This document shows, in pieces, positions 1-7,282 of a DNA stretch of 13,403 nt. The translations under genes were made by a program, and so were the position numbers. Numbering within the stretch: position 1 is the stretch's first letter; each line of letters begins with the position of its first letter. Origin of the DNA: Clostridiales bacterium (GTDB lineage Bacteria > Bacillota > Clostridia > Oscillospirales > Oscillospiraceae); the NCBI GenBank assembly GCA_012729875.1, contig JAAYCC010000200.1:1-13403 (forward strand), given 5' to 3'. The notes under the pieces are model-generated. The model did not search any database. It worked only from the letters and a program-made list of their open reading frames with translations, and was not told where the DNA came from.

Positions 1-15
1 GGGCTTGTAAAGGTG

Positions 16-43
16 TTGAAAGTTGTTATATTGTAACTATAAT
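16..43 (+). promoter_or_regulatory. SigmaA-type promoter of the ABC transporter operon
   Basis: TTGAAA at 16-21 (5 of 6 to the -35 consensus) and a perfect TATAAT at 38-43 are separated by 16 bases. This predicts transcription from about base 50 and a leader of roughly 105 nt before the first gene. The spacer holds an interrupted dyad, AGTT-N3-ATAT-N3-AACT at 21-38, which could be an operator for a repressor controlling the operon. The promoter match is seen directly; the operator role is inference. Confidence 0.65.
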
Positions 44-155
44 TGGGAGCTTGCGGTGATTATTGTCAAAACAAAAAGGATTATAAGAACAGATGTAATA
101 TAGGGCGCTAACCGCCTGTAATTTACATAAGAAAAGATAAAAGGAGTACAAACTG

Positions 156-1757
156 ATGAAAACCAAAAAATTAATCTCTCTGGTACTGTGCTCAGCGACG
201 CTGCTGGCTTTGCTGGCGGGATGTGGCGGCGGTGAGGTTTCAAAAAAACCTTCAAATGACGAGGATAGTAAGGCAAATGAGATATCACTGGACAGAGATA
301 ACACACTTATTTACGGTGCGGAATCTATGGACAGCCAATTCAACCCCGTATTGGGATCAATGCATTTCGGCGATCTGCTTTTTCGCGGCCTTATGACTAC
401 TGACGAGAACTGTCAACCGCAGTGTGACATAGCAACCAGTTATAAAATAAGCGACGATTTGCTTGAGTACACCTTTAAGATCCGTGATGATGTCCTTTTC
501 CACGACGGTACGAAGCTGACCATTGAGGACGTTATATTCACGCTAAAAAGTGTTATTGACGAAAAAATAAACTCCTCTCAGCGCGATGGGTTCCTGCAAA
601 TCGAAAATGTTGAAAAGGTTGACGACACCTCGCTGCGAATCACACTTAATGAGCCTTTCCCCGCACTTCTTGACAAACTAACAATTGGGATTATCCCTGA
701 GCACTGTTTTGAGGGTAAGGATTTCAACACTGCGGATTTCAATATGGAGCCTGTTGGCTGCGGACCCTACAAGTTCGTCTCATATGAGACCGATTCCAAG
801 CTTGTCCTCACAAGATTTAATGATTTCTACGGCGATACCGCTAAGATAGAGAATATAGTGTGTCTGTGTCTGCCGGACTATAATGTCCGCGCTCTGCAGC
901 TTTCAACCGGCGAAATTGACCTTGCGTATATTGAGCCCAGCCAGGTGGAGGAACTTGAAGCCAATAAGGACACTACGGTGTATAAAATCGACACTGCCGA
1001 CTACCGCTGTGTAATGTTTAATTTTGGTGCTACCGACCTTTTTGACGATGTTAAAGTGCGTCAGGCCCTCTGCTACGCAACAGACCGTAAGGCTGTTGTT
1101 GACTCAATCGTTCACGGTTACGGCGTTGCCGCCTACTCACCTCTGCAGCTCAACAAGTTCAACAATGATAGCGTTGAGAAATATGACTATAACCTCGATA
1201 AAGCTAAATCTCTGCTCGACGAAGCCGGATGGACAGACAGTGACGGCGACAGTATCCGCGATAAGAACGGAGAAAAGCTGGCCTTTACGCTTACGACTCC
1301 CGTATCAGATGAAGTTCGTGTCAACATAGCGACCTACCTTGTATCCGAGTGGAAAAAGCTCGGTATCGACTGCAAGGTGGACGCCCTTGACTGGAGCGCC
1401 ATAGACATCACCAAGTGCGAAGCCTTTGTCCTCGGCTGGGGCAGTCCCTTTGATGCCGACAACGATACATACAGACTTTTCTGCACTACCGGTACTGACA
1501 ACTACGGCCTATACAGCAATGATACCGTAGACGAGACTCTTAAAAAGGCCCGCATTACTTCCGACAAAGGGGAACGCGCAGGCCACTATGCCGAGTTCCA
1601 GGAAGCGCTGGCCAAAGATCCAGCATATGATTTCATATGCTATCTGACAGCCCTCTATTGCGCAAATACTCGTGTCTCGGGTATAAAAACCACTAAGATA
1701 TTAGGGCATCACGGTGCTGGTGTCTTCTGGAACATAGAGGAGTGGGAACTGAACTAA
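156..1757 (+). CDS. Extracellular solute-binding lipoprotein, family 5 (nickel/peptide/opine ABC importer)
   Basis: This 533-residue protein is the ligand receptor of the importer encoded by the following genes. The N-terminus is a lipoprotein signal: positive MKTKK, a hydrophobic run, then lipobox LLAGC with the acylated cysteine at residue 23, so it should be anchored on the outer face of the membrane. The mature part fits the SBP_bac_5 family (DppA/OppA/NikA): the family signature region reads FKIRDDVLFHDGTKLTIEDV near residues 108-127, and the length is usual. The ATG at 156 is supported by AAGGAG at 141-146. It is first in the operon behind a good promoter, as expected for a protein needed in excess over the permeases. 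The ligand cannot be read from sequence: nickel, a metal-opine complex, or short peptides are all possible. The NikD/NikE-like ATPases downstream tilt the guess towards metal or metallophore. Confidence 0.93.
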   Translation: MKTKKLISLVLCSATLLALLAGCGGGEVSKKPSNDEDSKANEISLDRDNTLIYGAESMDSQFNPVLGSMHFGDLLFRGLMTTDENCQPQCDIATSYKISDDLLEYTFKIRDDVLFHDGTKLTIEDVIFTLKSVIDEKINSSQRDGFLQIENVEKVDDTSLRITLNEPFPALLDKLTIGIIPEHCFEGKDFNTADFNMEPVGCGPYKFVSYETDSKLVLTRFNDFYGDTAKIENIVCLCLPDYNVRALQLSTGEIDLAYIEPSQVEELEANKDTTVYKIDTADYRCVMFNFGATDLFDDVKVRQALCYATDRKAVVDSIVHGYGVAAYSPLQLNKFNNDSVEKYDYNLDKAKSLLDEAGWTDSDGDSIRDKNGEKLAFTLTTPVSDEVRVNIATYLVSEWKKLGIDCKVDALDWSAIDITKCEAFVLGWGSPFDADNDTYRLFCTTGTDNYGLYSNDTVDETLKKARITSDKGERAGHYAEFQEALAKDPAYDFICYLTALYCANTRVSGIKTTKILGHHGAGVFWNIEEWELN

Positions 1758-1769
1758 ACAGTGTTCCCA
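1743..1769 (+). other. Hairpin at the 3' end of the binding-protein gene
   Basis: TGGGAAC at 1743-1749 and GTTCCCA at 1763-1769 form a perfect 7-bp stem with a 13-nt loop that contains the TAA stop codon. No T-tract follows, so it is not a classical terminator. In binding-protein-dependent transporter operons such intercistronic stems often stabilise the upstream mRNA or reduce read-through, which gives more binding protein than permease. That role here is inference. Confidence 0.45.
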
Positions 1770-1778
1770 AAAGCGTAA

Positions 1779-2741
1779 ATGACAAAATATATTATAAAGC
1801 GAATACTGCAGAGTGTTTTCATACTCTTTGTAATGAGCATTATCGCTTTTGCTCTCATAAATGCGGCGCCGGGTGATCCGGCTGCCGCCATTTATGGGGG
1901 GCAGATGGATAAGCTGACTCAAGCGGAGCGTGAGCGGATTAATACGAACCTGGGTCTGGACAGGCCGTTGGCCACACGTTACTACAACTGGCTCTCTGAG
2001 ATGTTGGGCGGGCGGATGGGCTATTCCTATGAAAATGGTAAAAGCGTTAACCAAATCATTACCGAGCGTATGCCTAATACGCTTTTGCTGTTTGCAGTCT
2101 CCTTTTTCCTGACTGTCATTATATCTATGGTCGTGGGATTATGGGCGGGCCGGCACCCCTACTCGGCGCTTGACAGAGGAATAACGATTACGAGTATTGT
2201 TATTAATGGTATCCCCAGTGTGCTCGTTGCAATTATACTGATTTTTCTCTTTTCGGTTAAGCTTGGTTGGCTGCCGTCGTCCGGAACGTCATCTATCTTC
2301 GCCACTGGGGCGGCAGACAGGATAAAACACCTTGTAATTTCGGTATTGACCGTAGTGTTAAGTCATGTAAGCTCATTTTCCCGTTTCATTCAGGAGGGGC
2401 TGAAGGAAGAACTGAGCAGCTATTATGTGACGGTCGCAAGGGCAAACCATGTTTCAAACCGAGATATATACATGGGCGTTATGAAAAATTCCCTTGTTCC
2501 TTTCATTAACTATGCAGGATCGCATGTCCCGTCTTTTTTCTCCGGCTTTGTAGTGGTGGAGACTGTCTTTGCTTACCCGGGACTTGGCAGCATGATCGTT
2601 GGTGCGATACCTATTAAGGATTACCCTGTTCTTATGGGTGGAATTCTGATTACGGGGATCGTGGTCATATCATCAATGCTAGCGGTTGATCTGATTGACC
2701 TTGCCCTGAATCCCAAGCTGAGAAGGGCGGTGGAAAGATGA
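1779..2741 (+). CDS. ABC importer permease, OppB/DppB/NikB type
   Basis: This is the first of two integral membrane subunits that form the translocation channel. The 320-residue length and architecture fit the DppB/NikB family: a first membrane segment at about residues 9-29, the family-typical NAAPGDP motif just after it, a large extracytoplasmic loop (about 32-95) with LGLDRPLATRYYNWL, then about five more hydrophobic segments. The cytoplasmic EAA-type coupling loop is visible as KEELSSYYVTVARANHVSNR followed by NSLVP, although the glycine usually found in this motif is not at its expected place. The ATG at 1779 lies 21 nt after the binding-protein stop and has no convincing Shine-Dalgarno, so expression may be lower than that of the first gene. 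It overlaps the next gene by 4 nt (ATGA). Family assignment is firm; substrate is unknown. Confidence 0.93.
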   Translation: MTKYIIKRILQSVFILFVMSIIAFALINAAPGDPAAAIYGGQMDKLTQAERERINTNLGLDRPLATRYYNWLSEMLGGRMGYSYENGKSVNQIITERMPNTLLLFAVSFFLTVIISMVVGLWAGRHPYSALDRGITITSIVINGIPSVLVAIILIFLFSVKLGWLPSSGTSSIFATGAADRIKHLVISVLTVVLSHVSSFSRFIQEGLKEELSSYYVTVARANHVSNRDIYMGVMKNSLVPFINYAGSHVPSFFSGFVVVETVFAYPGLGSMIVGAIPIKDYPVLMGGILITGIVVISSMLAVDLIDLALNPKLRRAVER

Positions 2742-3556
2742 GCGCGAAAAAAAAGAGAAACCACAACAACAGAAACCGGATATGGCTGTTTGTTTTTATC
2801 TCTATTGTAGCTGTTTGCTTCTTTTCACCCCTTTTTGTTGCTTATAATGTAACGGAGGTAGACCTTCGTAATGTGCTGCAGCAGCCAAATTCTCAGCATT
2901 TTTTCGGAACCGACAGCATCGGTCGTGACATTTTTTCACGTGTTCTTTACGGTGGAATAGTATCCATATCCGTGGCTGCCGTAACCACGGTTGTGGGGCT
3001 TACTATAGGTCTTATATACGGAGGTATCAGCGGCTATGTAGGCGGTAAAGTCGACAACGTGATGATGCGGCTTGTAGACATCATATGCAGTATCCCCTCT
3101 ACAATTATTGTTCTGGCGTTCCAGATGGTTTTTCCCAACAAAATACTGGGGCTAGTCATTATCATGAGCCTGACAAACTGGATGACCATGGCCAGGGTTA
3201 TACGGGGTAAGTTTATGGAGCTTAAAAAAACAAACTTCATTATGCTTGCCCACGGTTTCAATATCCCGAAGCGGGTTATTATTTTCAATCACATGGCCCG
3301 CAACAGCACTCTGAGCATCATAATTATTGCAACCTTCACCTTTGCCGGCGCTATAGTAACGGAGACCGCGCTGAGTTATCTCGGCGTAGGTATTCCAATT
3401 GACACTCCCTCATGGGGGAACATGATAAACAACGCTCAAAACTATATTCTCACCGGAAAGTGGTGGGTGGCGCTTTTCCCAGGAATTATGATTATAATCA
3501 GTTCGCTATGCGTCAATTTCACAGGCGAGTATCTCAAAAATAAATATGTATCGTGA
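2738..3556 (+). CDS. ABC importer permease, OppC/DppC/NikC type
   Basis: This is the second membrane subunit, 272 residues, and pairs with the preceding permease. A very basic cytoplasmic N-terminus (MSAKKKRNHNNRNR) precedes a first membrane helix at about 16-35. The diagnostic motif HFFGTDSIGRDIFSRVLYGG follows, as in OppC/DppC/NikC proteins. About five further helices follow, with the EAA coupling loop around the MLAHGFNIPKRVIIFNHMARN stretch. The C-terminal PSWGNMI segment is also typical of the family. The start ATG at 2738 overlaps the upstream stop as ATGA, indicating translational coupling. An A8 tract (2747-2754) lies right behind the start codon. The downstream methyltransferase begins at or just after this gene's stop. 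Confidence 0.93.
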   Translation: MSAKKKRNHNNRNRIWLFVFISIVAVCFFSPLFVAYNVTEVDLRNVLQQPNSQHFFGTDSIGRDIFSRVLYGGIVSISVAAVTTVVGLTIGLIYGGISGYVGGKVDNVMMRLVDIICSIPSTIIVLAFQMVFPNKILGLVIIMSLTNWMTMARVIRGKFMELKKTNFIMLAHGFNIPKRVIIFNHMARNSTLSIIIIATFTFAGAIVTETALSYLGVGIPIDTPSWGNMINNAQNYILTGKWWVALFPGIMIIISSLCVNFTGEYLKNKYVS

Positions 3557-4335
3557 GGAACCCGACGTTGGATGATAATACTATAAAAAAAGGCATTACA
3601 GAACTATGGAATAATGCCTATACAAATTATGATAACTGTTATGCCCACGGAATGAAAAGCGAGGGAGAAAAGCTGGAGTGGCTCAGGCTGCTGGATAGGC
3701 TCATAGAAACGAAGCCCAGCGAAGTACTTGATGTCGGAGCAGGTACGGGCTTTGTCAGTCTTTTACTCGCAGAGCAGGGCCATAACTGCAAAGGCGTAGA
3801 TTTGTCGGAGAATATGCTCTCCGTGGCGCGGGCCAAGGCGGAAAAAGCTGGATATACAAATGTATCCTTTGCTATAGCCGACGCTGAAGATACGAAAGAG
3901 CAAAGCAATTACTACGATGTGGTAATAAACAGACATCTTGTCTGGACCCTGCCACACCCTGAAAAAGCAATAAGGGACTGGAAGCGCGTTCTCAAGCCCG
4001 GCGGCAAGCTTATCATCATGGAGGGCAACTGGCACTATAGCCGTCCCTCTGACAAATTGCAGGTTTTTTTAGGAAGGTGCCTACTGAGCATTCAGGAAAA
4101 GCGCAACGCTTTTTCCCACAATGGCGACTACGATGCCGATCTAAAAAAATCTCTGCCCATGTTGAAAAGCAAAAATGCCAAGCGGCTTTCTAACATGGTT
4201 GAGGACGCAGGCTTTGCCGTAAGCGTAGTAGCGCTAAAGGATGTTGACAGAGCCGAGAAAAAAGCTATGCCTATGGCCTATCGTCTGCTCAATCCTCATA
4301 AGAGGATTGCTGTGATAGGAATAAAGGAAAACTGA
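3553..4335 (+). CDS. Class I SAM-dependent methyltransferase embedded in the ABC operon
   Basis: This soluble protein of up to 260 residues has a Rossmann-fold methyltransferase core of the Methyltransf_11/25 (UbiE-like) kind. Motif I is VLDVGAGTG at 58-66, the acidic end of strand 2 is D83 in GVDLSENML, DAED at 110-113 is the adenine-side motif, and RVLKPGGKLIIMEG is at 145-158. The C-terminal third (about 160-260) is less typical and probably forms the acceptor lid. The GTG at 3553 overlaps the permease stop (GTGA) but has no Shine-Dalgarno. A TTG at 3568 sits 9 nt after GAGG and may be the real start, giving 255 residues. The ATPase gene follows after 1 nt. The acceptor molecule is unknown. 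Context suggests it acts on the transported ligand or on a chelator, but that is inference. Confidence 0.88.
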   Translation: MRNPTLDDNTIKKGITELWNNAYTNYDNCYAHGMKSEGEKLEWLRLLDRLIETKPSEVLDVGAGTGFVSLLLAEQGHNCKGVDLSENMLSVARAKAEKAGYTNVSFAIADAEDTKEQSNYYDVVINRHLVWTLPHPEKAIRDWKRVLKPGGKLIIMEGNWHYSRPSDKLQVFLGRCLLSIQEKRNAFSHNGDYDADLKKSLPMLKSKNAKRLSNMVEDAGFAVSVVALKDVDRAEKKAMPMAYRLLNPHKRIAVIGIKEN

Positions 4336-4336
4336 A

Positions 4337-5077
4337 ATGCCGGAAAACATTCTTGAAATAGAACATCTGTCCCTCTCTATCTTTGAAAGGCAGATAATAA
4401 ACGACATATCCTTCGGAGTAAAGGACAAAAAGATAACCTGCCTTGTCGGAGAGAGCGGCAGCGGCAAAAGTCTTACCATGGCCTCTGTTCTGGGCCTGCT
4501 GCCGGATGGTGCGGTCATATCGCCGGAAAGCCGTATAAAATTTAACGGTAAAAACATATTTTCCGTCTATCAGGACCCCATAAACTCATTTAACTACTCA
4601 GTGCGTGTTGGAAAGCAGCTCTACCGAATGGCAAAGGGCTATCGTAATACAAGCAGGAAGGAATTTGACAAGGGAATATCCGAAGTGCTTACACGCCTTC
4701 GCTTCACCGACCCCGCATCCACGCTTGCGAAGTATCCCTTTGAACTGTCCGGCGGAATGCTTCAGCGGCTGATGATAGCCTGCGGAATATATGTGGCTCC
4801 GTCACTTATAATAGCGGACGAGCCAACAACAGCGCTGGATGTGAGCATACAGAAGGAAATAATGCGTGAGCTTCGAGCGATAAACCACGAGCTCGATATA
4901 TCTATCATAGTAGTTACGCACGATTTTGGCGTCGTTGCGGAGCTGGCGGACGAGGTAGTTGTAATGCACAACGGTGTTCTGGTCGAGTCCGGAGACGTGT
5001 TTCAGCTGTTTGACAACCCGCGCGAAGGTTACACAAAGGCATTGCTTGAAGCCAGCTTCAAGGAGGCGTACCTGTGA
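4337..5077 (+). CDS. ABC importer ATPase, NikD/OppD-like (short form)
   Basis: This is the first of two nucleotide-binding subunits that power the importer. All catalytic motifs are present in 246 residues: Walker A GESGSGKS (38-45), Q-loop Q79 in VYQDP, signature LSGGMLQR (137-144), Walker B LIIADE (157-162), D-loop ALD, and switch histidine H195 in VTHD. The YPFELSGGMLQR phrasing and the length are closer to NikD than to OppD/DppD (about 330 residues), and the C-terminal oligopeptide-transporter extension with its cysteines is absent. Between the NGK turn (70-72) and the Q-loop only a few residues remain, where relatives carry some 15-20 more. The ATG at 4337 has AAAGGA at 4323-4328. It overlaps the next ATPase gene by 4 nt. 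Confidence 0.92.
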   Translation: MPENILEIEHLSLSIFERQIINDISFGVKDKKITCLVGESGSGKSLTMASVLGLLPDGAVISPESRIKFNGKNIFSVYQDPINSFNYSVRVGKQLYRMAKGYRNTSRKEFDKGISEVLTRLRFTDPASTLAKYPFELSGGMLQRLMIACGIYVAPSLIIADEPTTALDVSIQKEIMRELRAINHELDISIIVVTHDFGVVAELADEVVVMHNGVLVESGDVFQLFDNPREGYTKALLEASFKEAYL

Positions 5078-5877
5078 TGCTTAAAGCGGAAAATGTTTGG
5101 AAGGTTTACCATAGGGAGAGAGTTCTTCACGATATAAATCTTGAAGTAAAATCGGGAGAGATACTGGGACTTGTCGGGGAGAGCGGCTGCGGTAAAAGCA
5201 CATTGGCAAGGCTTCTGTGCTGCTATGAGCGCCCCAGTTCCGGAAAAGTAAAATTTAACGGACGGGACACCACACATAGAACAAAGCGCGAGCGCAGTGA
5301 ATTTCACCGTAACTGCCAGCTGATTTTACAGGACAATCTTTCGTCTCTGGACCCGACTATGACGGTTGGCGATACATTGCTGGAAACGCTCAAATACAAC
5401 AGCCGCCTGAACGAAGTACAAAGCCGCGAAAAGATTCTATTAATACTCCAAAAGCTGCTTTTGGATCCGCAAGCTCTTGAGAAAATGCCCATACAGCTTA
5501 GCGGCGGCGAAAGGCAGAGGATAAACATCTGCCGGGCGCTTTTAGTGGAGCCAAAACTGCTTATCTGCGACGAAATAACCTCCAGTCTGGATGTTATCAC
5601 TCAGTATAATCTGCTGAAGATGCTCAAGCAGATAAACTCGGAAACGGGTTTACCACTGGTATTTATCTCTCATGACATAAACGCCGTGAAAAGCATAAGC
5701 GACAGAATATTGGTCATGCATGACGGTACAATAGCAGAGGAGCTTAACAAATCAGACGGGTTTTTGTATTCGGGAAGATATACAAAGCGCCTGTTCGAGT
5801 CGCTTCCAATAACCCATCCTTCGCAGCGCTTAAGCCTGGCCCGCCATTTTGATGATAAGCTATTTTCAGATGATTGA
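5074..5877 (+). CDS. ABC importer ATPase, NikE/OppF-like
   Basis: This is the second nucleotide-binding subunit, 267 residues, and the last gene of the operon. Motifs are complete: Walker A GESGCGKS (35-42), Q-loop Q86 in LILQDNLSSLDP, signature LSGGERQR (142-149), Walker B LLICDE (162-167), D-loop SSLD (170-173), and H200 in ISHD. The chain ends soon after the core, as in NikE, with a short basic then acidic tail. Two starts are possible. The GTG at 5074 overlaps the upstream stop (GTGA) and lies 7 nt from the strong AAGGAGG ending at 5066. The ATG at 5077 is the next codon. The two differ by one residue. No convincing rho-independent terminator follows; there is only a weak AT palindrome at 5873-5885. 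Confidence 0.92.
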   Translation: MMLKAENVWKVYHRERVLHDINLEVKSGEILGLVGESGCGKSTLARLLCCYERPSSGKVKFNGRDTTHRTKRERSEFHRNCQLILQDNLSSLDPTMTVGDTLLETLKYNSRLNEVQSREKILLILQKLLLDPQALEKMPIQLSGGERQRINICRALLVEPKLLICDEITSSLDVITQYNLLKMLKQINSETGLPLVFISHDINAVKSISDRILVMHDGTIAEELNKSDGFLYSGRYTKRLFESLPITHPSQRLSLARHFDDKLFSDD

Positions 5878-6005
5878 TTATCAATAGTTTTATACTGCAT
5901 TAATCTGTATATTTGCCAATGTACAAACTGTGACTGTTGCAGCTCCCGAGTTTTGCTTTGAGACGCCCGCATCATTCAAAAAGCATGAAAAGCGAAAGTT
6001 CCACT

Positions 6006-6038
6006 TTGCGCCGCGTCATAATTGTGGTTTAATATAAT
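6006..6038 (+). promoter_or_regulatory. Probable promoter of the flavoprotein pair
   Basis: Upstream of the flavoprotein gene at 6071 there is an extended -10 element, TG-G-TTTAAT (6025-6033), overlapping a perfect TATAAT (6033-6038). TTGCGC at 6006-6011 is a weak -35, 16 nt before TTTAAT. The two -10 candidates cannot be told apart by eye. The rest of 5878-6070 shows no gene and no clear terminator. Confidence 0.4.
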
Positions 6039-6070
6039 TAATAACCGACAACTACTCTTTAAGGTGAGCT

Positions 6071-7282
6071 ATGAAAACAATCACGATTATCGGCGGCGGA
6101 GCCTCCGGCATGATAGCCGCCATCACCGCCGCACAGGAGAGCGGCAACCATATAATACTGTTGGAGCGTCAGGCCCGTGTCGGCCGCAAGCTTTTAAGCA
6201 CAGGTAACGGCCGCTGCAATCTGACCAACCTGAACGTCTGCCGTGAGAGCTACCACGGCTCCTATGCCGACTTTGTTCTGCCGTCTCTGGAAAAGTTCGG
6301 CGTTAATGATACCCTTGACTTTTTCCGCAATCTAGGTCTTATAACCGTGGCCGAGCCGGACGGCAGAGTATATCCGCTTAGCAACCACGCATCCAGCGTA
6401 GTGGACGTGCTTCGCTTTGCACTTGAGCGGGACAATATTGAGCTGCGCGCCGGACAGAGCGTCTCGTCTCTGAAAAGGCGCGGCGGCCGTTTCATTGTAG
6501 GTACAGATGAAGGCGAAATAAGCTGTGACTTCGTCATAGTGGCGTGCGGCGGCGCCGCAGGCGCGAATCTCGGCGGCGTTGCGGACGGCTATCGTCTGCT
6601 AGAAATGTGCGGCCACAGCAGGACCCGCCTTTACCCCTCACTTGTGCAGGTAAAGACAGACCCCGTATATCCGCGGGCGCTCAAGGGCGTCAAGGCGGAC
6701 GCGGCGGTCAGCTTACTTGCCGGTAAGCACATTCTCGCCCGAAATCGCGGCGAAGTGCTCTTCACGGATTACGGATTGTCCGGCCCCGCGATTTTTGAGG
6801 TTTCCCGCTGCGTCAGCACCTCCGGCGGCGGCCTTACCGTAAATCTGGATTTACTTGCGGACTTTTCCGAGGACGAGCTGACAACAATTATTGCAAGACG
6901 CTCCGTCACAGCGCCCCAGCTCCCCGCCAACCAGCTTTTGACCGGTGCGCTCCACAACCGTCTGGGGCAGATGGTCTGTAAATATGCGGGCATATCTGGC
7001 GGCGGTAGCGTTGGGCAGCTGACCCCCGATGAAATCCGCGCAGTCGCCCGCGCCGCCAAAAACTTCACACTGGATGTATGCGGAGTCGCAGGATTTGACT
7101 GCGCACAGGTGACCGCCGGCGGTATAAGCACTGCGGAGTTTGACCCTGAAACCATGGAGAGCTGCCTTGTACCGGGACTTTTTGCCTGCGGCGAGGTGCT
7201 GGACGTCGACGGAGATTGCGGCGGCTTCAATCTGCAGTGGGCCTGGTCCAGCGGCCATCTGGCAGGAGGTCTCGGAAAATGA
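6071..7282 (+). CDS. HI0933/BaiN-like FAD-dependent oxidoreductase
   Basis: This is a 403-residue cytoplasmic flavoprotein. The N-terminal FAD-binding Rossmann motif is GGGASG (8-13), with E32 at the end of strand 2 for the adenosine ribose. The hallmark of the HI0933/YhiN/BaiN family, GRKLLSTGNGRCNLTN, is at 38-53, and the C-terminal FAD motif ACGEVLDVDGDCGGFN starts at 372. Length and both ends match the family, so the gene is complete. Family members reduce C=C bonds in some cases (BaiN acts on 3-oxo bile acid dienes), but most are uncharacterised, and no bile-acid genes are visible here. The ATG at 6071 is preceded by AAGGTGA at 6061-6067. It overlaps the next flavoprotein gene by 4 nt (ATGA), implying coupled synthesis. 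Confidence 0.92.
   Translation: MKTITIIGGGASGMIAAITAAQESGNHIILLERQARVGRKLLSTGNGRCNLTNLNVCRESYHGSYADFVLPSLEKFGVNDTLDFFRNLGLITVAEPDGRVYPLSNHASSVVDVLRFALERDNIELRAGQSVSSLKRRGGRFIVGTDEGEISCDFVIVACGGAAGANLGGVADGYRLLEMCGHSRTRLYPSLVQVKTDPVYPRALKGVKADAAVSLLAGKHILARNRGEVLFTDYGLSGPAIFEVSRCVSTSGGGLTVNLDLLADFSEDELTTIIARRSVTAPQLPANQLLTGALHNRLGQMVCKYAGISGGGSVGQLTPDEIRAVARAAKNFTLDVCGVAGFDCAQVTAGGISTAEFDPETMESCLVPGLFACGEVLDVDGDCGGFNLQWAWSSGHLAGGLGK

Noticed and set aside
104..116. Small GGCG/CGCC hairpin in the operon leader as a riboswitch
   Set aside because: Only 4 bp with a 5-nt loop, and no conserved riboswitch core could be recognised in the roughly 105-nt leader.
2747..2754. A8 tract just after the permease C start as a phase-variation switch
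   Set aside because: Lys-Lys-Lys in a basic N-terminus explains it, the frame is intact, and eight A residues are not rare in such genomes.
5873..5885. ATTGAT-T-ATCAAT palindrome as operon terminator or Fur-type box
   Set aside because: The stem is short and AT-only with no run of four or more T directly after it, and it does not match the Fur box well; it overlaps the stop codon and is probably chance.
7216..7278. N-terminal extension of the COG2509-like protein
   Set aside because: It would lie inside the upstream gene; the ATG at 7279 has AGGAGG and an ATGA overlap, and the family domain starts there.
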